Below the pieces are notes generated by a model. The model was not told where the DNA came from and did not search any database. It was given only the letters and a program-made list of their open reading frames with translations. The translations under genes were made by a program, and so were the position numbers. From Phoronis ovalis (Eukaryota > Phoronida > Phoronidae), in the NCBI GenBank assembly GCA_028565635.1, contig JAOXYB010033262.1, forward strand, positions 3,713 through 14,274: 10,562 bases of DNA, in the 5' to 3' direction. The number at the start of each line of letters is the position of its first letter. The first letter of the stretch is position 1. Shown here one piece after another: positions 1 through 10,000 of this stretch.

Positions 1-158
1 ATTCTGTACATATATAGCAGCATTGCACTGGCACCTGGCGATGTGTCAGCAACATAGTGCAAGTATTAAAGTAGAAACTATTCTGTACATATATAGCAGC
101 ATTGCACTGGCACCTGGCGATGTGTCAGCAACATAGTGCAAGTATTAAAGTAGAAAAT
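1..158. repeat. Tandem repeat, 79-bp unit, two copies
   Basis: Copy 1 is 1-79 and copy 2 is 80-158. They agree at 78 of 79 positions, the only difference being C78 versus A157. Each copy holds an inverted repeat: TTGCACT (23-29) with AGTGCAA (56-62), and inside it CTGGCAC (28-34) with GTGTCAG (43-49) allowing one G-T pair. The array may continue beyond the left edge. The unit length is not a multiple of three and the unit has stops, so it is not coding. It is either a recent duplication, part of a minisatellite, or an assembly artefact. Confidence 0.95.
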
Positions 159-186
159 GTATGCACAAATATTATAAATATATTAC

Positions 187-203
187 ATTAAATGCTGAAT
201 AAA
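187..203 (+). terminator. Candidate poly(A) signals on the plus strand
   Basis: ATTAAA (187-192) and AATAAA (198-203) lie close together on the plus strand, followed by a T/GT-rich stretch (TTTGCTTTGTG, about 226-236). They could end a convergent neighbour whose body is left of the window. The region is AT-rich, so a chance match is quite possible. Confidence 0.25.
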
Positions 204-338
204 TTAAAAATTCAAGTTAAAGGCTATTTGCTTTGTGAAGCTATTTACAAAATAACACAGAACTTTCTAAACTTTGAGAAGCGAAATTGATGACAAAAGA
301 CTACTTAACATTATCTACAACATACCTTTCTTGGCGTT

Positions 339-344
339 TTTAAT
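339..344 (-). terminator. Candidate DAAM poly(A) signal ATTAAA
   Basis: Plus TTTAAT reads ATTAAA on the minus strand, the commonest variant of the poly(A) hexamer. About 12-30 bases downstream, 328-310, the minus strand is GU-rich (GGTATGTTGTA), as expected of a downstream element. It would give a 3' UTR of about 600 bases. This is only a motif call; the weaker TATAAA at 584-579 is the alternative. Confidence 0.35.
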
Positions 345-939
345 ATACACAAAACATGTCACAGGTTCATTATTATTGTCATGGCTGTACTTGGTATTAA
401 TTAATGGATCTTTCCTGGCAAGTTGCATTGCATGGTTATTAAACATATATATAGAATGTTAGTACTATGCCAAGATAACTTGTTTGAGACTGATTACTGC
501 ATAAGATGTAAAATCTGAAGTAAAAACAACTTAATGTACAAAATGCAATTATTGTTGTAAACCTTGTATTTTTGTAAATTTATACAAATATTAAGTAATG
601 AAAAATTGTGAGCACAGATATCTGTCATGGTGTATGTGTAATTCCTTTGACAAAAGATGTGTAAATTTGTACCTGCATTGCACTGGAGAAACAAAAGCTA
701 CAAAAATGTACCGCAATTTCTCCAAAAAGAACATCATAGGGGGAGGGATGAGTGTCTAAATAATAAATTAATTAGGCTAAGCTAAGAAAATAATTGCAAC
801 ATTATGACAGATAATACAACATTACTTCTAAGATATCTAAATAATGGATAACACATGACTATTGCTATATAGAGAATTCCTCAACAGTAACAAATTTGAT
901 CCACTGTTCAACTGATGATTAAGCCACTTTTCCATATGA

Positions 940-1097
940 TCATCTAGTGGTTTTACTTGTCCCTATTCGTTCTCTTGTGTGCAAGTCACCATTTTTAGTG
1001 GCACTTGCTCTACGTCTCTGTCGTCCTTTCATTTTAGCAATATCATCTCCAAATGCATCGCCAGTTCGTAAAGCCGAAATTAAATCATCAAATTCTC
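940..1097 (-). CDS. DAAM: DAAM exon w20: DAD and stop
   Basis: Residues 943-994 and TGA at 942-940. [16 protein letters not shown] is the amphipathic DAD helix that docks into the [12 protein letters not shown] is its basic patch. The final segment [19 protein letters not shown] plus TTR is a divergent tail. Residues 971-974 (RRAS) match a basophilic kinase consensus. Acceptor ttgcag followed by GAG. The whole 3' UTR follows with no further in-frame coding. Confidence 0.97.
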
Positions 1098-4000
1098 CTG
1101 CAAAAGTATAGAGTAAACCATGGAATATCACATAAAGAATTTACATTTAGTGCATGTATGCAACTGAATCTTAGATCCTGAAGACTTGTTTGATTCTACA
1201 CAAAGTATACAAAAATCTGTACTAAGTTACATAATTTAAATATAACACACCTTGATCCTCTTCTGTAGCACCATTTACCATTTTCCCACCATTTTTCATA
1301 CTATTTTTCTTTTCTAATTCAACTCGCCTCTGGAAAAACAAAAAGAAATTGTTATGCTTCGGCTTGAATAACAGCATACTTTGTTTGTGCAAATGGAGTA
1401 CAACACGCTGTCATCTGAACAACAGACATATAGTTGAATTTAATTTTTTTTATGCAAGTACAGCAAATTATTAAAATTGCATGAATTCACACTTTACAAG
1501 ACTTTCGAGCCATCATCACAATGGTACTTAAAATTGCATTGTGCCACAAAAGCAGGAGTAAAGTACAATACCTGAGCTTCAATTCTTGCCCTTTTTTCTT
1601 CTTCCTCTTTTTGTCGTTTTATGCGTTCATTGTCTGCATAAGCATCAAAAAATGAACCTAAGAATTGGTCAAAAACTCCAAAAAATTCTTCTGGTTGCAT
1701 TTTCTGTGGGTCTTCTCCAAAAGATTTCAGAGCTTTTTCATACTAAAACACACAAGGTGAATTGTCTCAGGCACAGTAAAACATAAGCTGACATACATTT
1801 CCTACAGGAATAAATTATCACATTAGGCAGGTATTAATAAGCTATCAAGGACTGTGTTTATGTTTCAGTCAAATGTTCTATTTCATAATCTATCTGTCTA
1901 CTGCTTTTCAAATTTAATAAAATAATAATACTGTGAATGTATTATGCTTGATATTATTCAAACTAACAGCTGTTGACTTTACCTTCTGTTTCAGTTCTTT
2001 CAGTGTATCTTCCAGTTCAGAAAACTTATAAGAAGCAACTGTGACAAAACTGCTCATCACAGAAACAAACTTATCTTCTTTTCTCTCAGCGGTACGGTTC
2101 TTGTGAAATGACAACTCCTAAAAAAGTTTAGCTGTAGTCAGCCTACATGTATCTTATAACCAATGTGGTAACCAATACTGTTATAGAATATATGAGTAAG
2201 ACACAACTCCTGCTTACTTCCACACAAACTTTACTGATGCTTTCTATAACAAAGTCTAGAACCTTTCAAAAACAAAATAACTTGATTGTACCTTTATCAT
2301 ACTAAGAACAACATACCTTTTCAATTTCTTTAAGTCCTGCCCTGAGTTGACTAATTTCGGCTTCTAAGTCTGATAAACTGACTTTACATGCTAACCTAAC
2401 ACTAGGAATGTCTTGCTCTAGTTTCAAGATATCAGGGAACTGAAAAATACATACTAGTATTAAACAGCTAGTTAGCAAAGTGGAGACAAAAGTTCACACT
2501 GAAGATCCAATTCTCAAGTTAACTGGGCATCTAACAAAATAAGGTTGATAGCGACAGAGAAAACACTTTTTTCAGATTTTACTTAACACACTAGAAGTTC
2601 CGGAAAGAATTTTTTCTTAATATTTCAAGGTGAGCCTTGTATGTTCCAATAAAATGGCAAGTAATCAAGATTTTGAAATTTTTGTAATTACCAAATATAC
2701 CACCAGTACTGCGTTGTGGTAATGGTGAAAGCCTTTAACATAACATTAGGTTATTAATTGTGTTGTTGATTAAATGTACTGGAATGGCAGTATGATTACA
2801 GAACATTATGATTACCAGCCAGCAAGATAAAAGAAAGATGAATTTAGGCTTTTTTGCTTCTGTAATGTAATCAACGTGAAGTGAGCATTTGATACACTTA
2901 TGACATACCTTGTTTTCTATTGTTTGCACTAAATAATGTAACAGAGTAATCTGTTTATTGGCACTTGATTTGGTGTCGATGATTTTGTTCAGACTGGCAA
3001 GTTTAAATCCTGAGGCATTTCCTCTTTGTCCTCGATTCATGAAATTACCAAAAGCAAGAACTATTTCTAATAACTTCTTGACTTTTTTACTTTTTACAAC
3101 TTGCTTGGATGCTTCCAGGACTGCCTCTACTTTTGGTTTGAGATCACTTATCCTCTCTGAAAACTTTTTCTTATAAAACAACGCTTTCAGTCTTTGTTCA
3201 TAATGCACAATTCTAAAATTAATACAGCATAAAATATTATAAGTACTGGATACAATCTTAAACCCAAATACAAGTAGAATAATTAAAAAAAAAAAATGAA
3301 ACAAAACAGCAGAGGAAACATTAACCCAAGGAACAAAAAACTCTTTTTACACTTGGTATTTGAAATTGGAGTTTCTATTAAAAAAAACAGGTACTGTAAT
3401 TGGAATTTTTTAGGAATACAAGTAGCACATTTTGTGATGATTGCAGTAGGCAGTTTAGTAATATTTAGAGTATACTCATAGGCTCAGGACAACTAGGTAA
3501 GTAGATTTTTGCCATATTTTCAATCCAAATACATGTACAAATTTTAAATTATAAGGCTCGGTAAGTTGTTTTAACACAACAAAAAAAAATCTAGTACATT
3601 AAAGGCCAAACTGCAGAAAATAATTAATATGAATCTCCAAGCACATTCTCTTTCTCTGAACAATTTATTATTTCAATATTACTTGGACCTTAGACTATGT
3701 ATCAGTATAGTATGCTTACTTAGACATGTCATAAAGAAACCTGTCTGCTCTAGCCATTTGTTCTAAAGCTTGCTCCTGTTCAACCAACATTTGGGCTTCT
3801 TCTGGAGTAGGCACAAACTTCAAAAGCTGCAACAACATATATCAAACTATTTTTATAAAAAAGGAATACCATAAAAAGGTTAAACATAACACTTAACATA
3901 TAAATTCAACAGTCTCGCAACATACACTACGTGTATACGATTTGCCTACAGTTTGTCAGTTGTTTTACTCACCTGTTCACACATGTCTTTTGGCAACTCT

Positions 4001-7000
4001 TCGGCATCATCCATAGTCAATATGGCCGTTGCCAACTCTGCATTGGTCATTTTTAATCTGGATAATAAAATGTTACAGTTCTGAGCTCTACGGCCATCAA
4101 TGACAGATAATTCTCGTGATTTGGCTTTTGGGGTTATCTGTTCTTGGATCGACTCTTCCTCCTTACGTTGATATGCTGAGAACATGTTCTCAAAATCAGC
4201 CAAATCCAAGGTCTTGTACAGCTGTGAAAAACGATAATCAACATTTTGACACCATCATGTTAATTTATTTATCAGTTATTTTTTCTTGCAATCTGTGAAA
4301 GACACACAATCTTATTTATTTGAACTACCGTGAGCACTGAATTAATAATTCAAGTTTTACTATTCATAGAGTTCGTGAAAGTCCAACTTAATTAAAAGCA
4401 AAAACTAAACTAATAGGTGACAGAATTTATCACCAAATTATACACTGCATTGCAGCAAATGCTTACTGGGCATGTGCAATAACACCATCTTACTACAGTG
4501 ACAGAAAGCATTTCCAGATCTTTAAACAATCATGCAAAAGGCCTGGTAACTAGTGGTCAAGCTGAATTTAGCAGCCTGTGTAGACATTTAAGCCACTTAA
4601 AATAGTACACTACAATAACAAATTGTGCCAGCACAGCAAGTTAATTACCAAAGTATTATAAATATCTCAACTAACCTGAGTATCATCAAGATCTTTCCAT
4701 AAAGTATCAGCAACTTTCATGTCCGGAAGTTTGGCCCAATTGAAGGATTTAAGTGGATTACTAGGCTTAGGAATGTTCTTCTTCTTCATAGCAACACCAG
4801 GTGGTAATGGTCCGTTTGAAGTACCAAAGCCATTAGGCATGCCTAAAGCAAGCAAGCAAGCATTGCAAGTTGTGTAATTAGAGATAATTTTTAAACCTGG
4901 TTGATATTATTACAAGATTATAAAGGTACAACAGCAAACAAAACTACAAAAAAATCATAAAACTATATATACCCTTTCTCCTAATAACTTTTTTTACCAA
5001 AGATATGCCAAGCACTCATTAATGTACAATTTGTAATGTTGTTGTTAGCACAAATAACTCCATGCATGTCGAGCAATAATGAATGCATTGCTCTTGTCAA
5101 ATTTTTCGCAACAACCTTTTCAAACCATGAACATTAGTGTAATCATCTAAAATGTAGTCAAATCTGCATCAGAAAAGATAGGTGTAATTTACCTGGGGGT
5201 GGAGGTGGTCCTGATCCGGGTGGTGGTGGAGCTGGGGGTCCAGACCCTGGAGGAGGTGGGGGTGGTGGGGGAGCTGCAGTGGGAGGCGGTGGGGCAGAAG
5301 CTAGCGAGGATGCAGCTGCCGTGAACCCAACTTTAGCATCATCTGGTAGACTACCCGTTTTTATCAACTGTTCAAGTTTTTCACGTTCTCTATGTTCTGC
5401 TTCAAGCTGAAATGTTGTCATAAAAAGAAAATTACTCTACAGACAATGCCGTTTTGTAGCTACTATTTACAAAGTTACATAATTATTCCGAAACAAAAAT
5501 CTAAAGATACCAACAAATACTTCCATGATTTTTCTGGAATCAAAGATAATTTGGCATACATGCTACAGCAACATAATAAAGCTTTATAACTCATTTGGGA
5601 ATTCATTTTTCAAATAGCATTACTCACCTCAAGCACAAGCTAACCAGATTTGCACATCAAGCTGAGAGCCAAACAACTTTATCATACCTCTGCACATAAA
5701 TGCCTACGAAACTGGTAAAAGCACTTAATATATGATTATGCTTTGCTTTTCTCACCTGGGATTTCAATTCACTGAGTTTTGTAAGCAAGTCGTCGATTTG
5801 TACTCTAGCCTCTGCATGTCCTGTACTCTCCCTTTCAAGTCTACTATTCATTTTGTTGACGGTTTCCATTAAATCTTCCTAAAAGTCCAAGCAAGCTTCA
5901 AGCATTTTAACCCATTCAGTCCGTAATGTGTAGGAATCCATAATAATTTTTGCCAAAAATATTACGGAACTTCATGGATTAATAGTAGCCATGCAGTATC
6001 TATATTTAACTAGGCAACAGATGATAATGACTTTAGATAGAAAAATTGGGTATTTAGGTGCACAAAGTCTGAAGAAATGATGACATGTTGCTAAATTTTA
6101 AGTTTGAAAGCATCAAAACCCTTGAAAACAAGTTGTATGATATATATCACTATTGCCTTGTTATTGGACAACTGAAAGCAATATTCAGGATACAGCATAT
6201 ATAAATAAACATGAAAAAACAATTGAACAAAGACAAAATTTCAAAACAGAACATTCTGACACCACAAATACAAAACTATAGTCGCAAACGAATAACTTTC
6301 AATTAAAAGCCAAATATGGTACAGTCACTAGATGTATTAGTAGTTCACAGGAAAGCCATTAGTTTTGGTTGGTTGTACATATTATGTATATTGAAGCTTA
6401 TTGCAATAGCAGATGCAAAGGGTCAGACACATTTTGTGCCTTAATTCTCTTACTAAAAATTAACTAGTGTTTAAAAGTAAGATGTCAAACCTTTTCTTGT
6501 GTTCTGATTTCACATTCCCTTTCCTTTTTGGCAAGTTTTGAGGCTAATTCGTCATTTTCTTTCTGTACTTCCCGTAACTTTTGTTGAAATTCTTTCATTT
6601 CTGTCTCCTGTGCCAACCTACAAAAACAGTGTTTTATAAAAACTGATTCATAGAACATTTGTACAATGTCATAAACTAGAATTTTGCAAAAAGAGACTGA
6701 TCATTGCAATGTAATCATCATTTTCGATGTACAGAGAAGTGACATAGAGTATATTCTTTTCCTGTGTTCATGTGATACAACAAAGTGGCTACTAGGAATG
6801 ATTTTCATATGTTCAGGAAAGGATTTCGTTTTTCAAGATTGTGGGAGCTAGGAAATATCTATTATTGAGAAGTTTCTGAAAGTTTATCAATTTGCACTGC
6901 AATCGAGTTTAAGGCAATGATTCTTACTGTTTAACAACTTTGTTGACATCCAGACTGTCTAAGGGAGTCACATCAGGATTACTACCATCCTTGTTTTGTA

Positions 7001-10000
7001 CAGTGATTTGCTGAACAACTCTGTCTATTAACTGCCAGTGGTGAATTGCTCCATCTTTGTGAACTGTGAATGTGTAATTAAACAATTGTAAAAAAAATAT
7101 ACTTTATTAATCGATTTTCAAGTCACAAAATTTTGCCCTTAAAATTAAGATTTTACAATAATTTTCAAGTTTTTTTTCTATGCATAAATTATCAATTTAC
7201 TGTTGTTGCATAATTTCATTCTCGGCACAGGTGCACAAAAACATTTTACACATTATTAGATCATGATGTAATTAACTTTCCTAGTATTATCCTGTGTAAT
7301 TCAAAAACAAAACATATTTAAGAGACGTTACAGAAACATAAAATCTAACTTATCATACTTACGTGGCAACAATAGGCAATGTTGAAATATTGACAGAAAA
7401 TATGGATAGCTTGGTGAAAAAGTTAATTTCTTCCGAACCAGTTCGAACATACTTGTTGCACTCTTTGTATCTACATGAGTCTAAAACAAAAAATAATAAC
7501 AAGTTTTTTATCCAGTACAAGAAGGAAACAAAGGCCTAAGAGGTCATCTAATTAACACCAACAAGAATATTAGTTAAGACTAAATTATCTATTGCCTATT
7601 ACAATGAAAGACTAAGGAACTGAAGGAACATTAATGCATAGGCAAATAAATGATTCATATTTTTATTGTCAGCAAACATCAATTCTCTATTGCATGGATA
7701 GACTATGATATGAAATTTTTGAAGATTTTAGGTTAATATCTACTTCAACTAGACTACGTTACTTTTCAACTTGTTGTGAAGTGCCAATTTCCATGACAAC
7801 ACACATATGAAATAATTACCGTCTCAAATCTCTTGGCAAACTCCTTCTCATCCTCTGCTCGCATCATCTCAAAGAAATCTAAATGGCGATCTAATGTTAC
7901 ATTCTGATGCTGTCGTAACTTGTCAATTACTGGTTCAATTCCAAGCATCAGAAACTCGTATCGCAAATGCATTCTAAACTCTAAGCGCTCCTACAAATAA
8001 AACATAGAATTAAGAATACAACTACAGGGCAACTGGGCCTCTAGCCCAATACTTCATTTTTCACAACATTTTGATGGCTTCTTGAAATAAAGATGTCAAA
8101 ACGTTATCAAAGACCTACAGTAACCATCACACTCATAAATTAACAATCAAGTGAACCCATTTTGTTACTATTATTACCAGAACTGCATAATAACGATATA
8201 GAGAATCACAATGTGGGGATCGAGTGATGCGCCAGCAAATACAGCAACTTCATATTAAGAGTGGCTTTGAGAGATAACTTCATGAATAATCCCTCACCTG
8301 TCCTGGTCCATATTTTATAGCTGCATTAATGAAAGACATGATGGCTGTTTTCAAACTGACTTCTTCTTTGAAAATACCAGTACTCCGGTCAAGGTCATAT
8401 AGCACAGACTGCAAGAAATAGGGTTGATTATAATCTTCAGAAGTATTACAAAACATTCAAGTTCAACTAAGTTGCCACGGTAAACGTGAAAACATCACAG
8501 GTAAAGACATATCATAGAATACAGAAAGTTATAAAATGAGTACACAAGCTGCAAGGAAGAGGAAACAGTTCTAAAAGAATGTTAACTAGCCAGATATCTT
8601 ACTGTAAAATGATAAGTTTTTTAACCCTCAAATCCTATATGTGCACTGTATTTTATTATGTAATTTCAACTTTTCAGTTGGAACCGTGTACCCATATACA
8701 AGGTTTGCATGTATAAACAATATTACTATATTGCAGCGTTTCATAAGAACAAGTTAATTTTAACAAATTTTTTTACCTGAAATCGCGTCCTCTCACATGC
8801 ATACTTTTGGTAGTGTATCATTGCTTCCAAGACTTTCTTGTGACCCCCAGGAACCAGGCACATAGCGCCAAGAATTTCTAGAACAGCAGTTTTTGTTTTT
8901 ACATTTTCTGTGCTCAGGCTCTGAGCAATAATATTTACAGCTGTTGGATGTGCCAGCACATGAGCTCTTCCTTGCTGCAAAATAAACGCATAGTGTAACA
9001 TCAAAGGACTTTGAAGGAACAATTTTATGATGTTTTAAAGACACGTCCAATGAGTAACCATTATTAGTTAAAAATATTATGTTTGATACATTTGATAGAA
9101 CATGCTGCTTACATGGTAATTAAAGTTCTAGTAAAAATTAATAAATTCACAGATGAGTCTAACAGGATAGCCGTGTACCCCCAAATAGCTAGTTACCATG
9201 ACCCTGTACTTGTATAATTAGTTGCAATAAACAGATTCCTTAATCATTAATGTTTTATTTACTTACTGAACTATTCATCAAAGCCTTGAAACAACCCAGT
9301 ATTGAGGTATGTATGTGGCTCTGTTGTGTTTCATAATTCATTTCCTTCAGAAAGTTCAGCAGACACAGTAAACCATTGAGCTCGATGAATCGTGTTACAA
9401 ACCTGAAACATACAATGAGAGCACGGCCTGACACAAAAAGAAAATCACTGTAAAGTCAATACCCTTCAAACCTTATCAAACTCAGTACCATTATTAAAGA
9501 ATGTTGTATTTTGTATCTACAGCAATGCGACATTCCAGATGTTCCAAATATGTCCTGGTGTCCAGGTATTGTTCAACATGCTTGATTTGTATAGTGGAGT
9601 TTTATACTATGAAGTAATAGACAATAAAAACAGCTGAATAAAATTTGGTTAAATTTCAAACATCTTAAACAAGTTACTTGATAGGCTGTGTCCGAAGTGC
9701 TGTTTTTAGACCGTCGACCAATTTTTGTCTTGCAGCTACATCTTCCTCATCATAAGCAAAATATACCTGATAAGAAAAAGTGGGAATTATACATACATTA
9801 TTGATAGAGACACCAAAGGTGTGCTTATACAATCTACTCACAGATGGCGCTAAATTACAGAACTGAGCGGATTATGGTGAGCTTCTTCCAACTGTCAGTG
9901 GTACCCATGTATACCACGCAAATTACAGATACACGGACCCACATCTGATAGGATTATTGTTAACTTAAAGAGAGAATTATAAGTAACAACTTACTGGCGA

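Larger units (their letters stand above)
159..939 (-). other. DAAM 3' UTR and downstream flank
   Basis: About 780 bases with no gene supported. The region just left of the stop should be the DAAM 3' UTR. On the minus strand I find no canonical AATAAA; the best candidate is ATTAAA at 344-339, with a TATAAA variant at 584-579. A plus-strand reading frame across 274-462 is AT-rich, uses a TTG start and resembles nothing I know, so I do not call it. A plain G-rich run (GGGGGAGGG) lies near 738-746. Confidence 0.6.

Noticed and set aside
274-462. Plus-strand open frame of 62 codons with hydrophobic stretches
   Set aside because: TTG start, AT-rich composition that naturally yields Leu/Ile/Tyr, no recognisable family, and it lies antisense to the likely DAAM 3' UTR or flank.
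674-685. GCATTGCACTGG shared between the 79-bp repeat and the 3' UTR region
   Set aside because: The match ends abruptly at 12 bases on both sides; too short to claim a third repeat copy.
982-994. C-terminal SKTTR as a PDZ-binding tail
   Set aside because: The last residue is Arg, which does not fit the usual hydrophobic C-terminus of PDZ ligands. These coordinates cover the tail region only approximately.
1513-1519. Box-C-like GTGATGA on the minus strand in intron 18, and ATGATGA in intron 8 (6721-6715)
   Set aside because: No CTGA box D at a suitable distance and no terminal stem, so no C/D snoRNA is supported.
2958-3176. Plus-strand open frame across the FH2 core exon
   Set aside because: Antisense shadow of exon w15, whose minus-strand translation is clearly FH2.
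3296-3481. Plus-strand open frame within intron 14
   Set aside because: Starts beside an A12 run, no recognisable content; consistent with chance in AT-rich intron DNA.
8621-8776. TTAACCC sequence in intron 4 as a second piggyBac-like MITE
   Set aside because: The left end resembles the element in intron 9, but I could not find a matching inverted right end next to TTAA.
8793-9050. Second minus-strand open frame over exon w4
   Set aside because: Cys/Lys-rich out-of-frame shadow; the other frame gives the conserved DID sequence and joins in phase to its neighbours.
9898-9917. GTGGTA/TACCAC inverted repeat in intron 1
   Set aside because: Only six-base arms with no target duplication; expected by chance.
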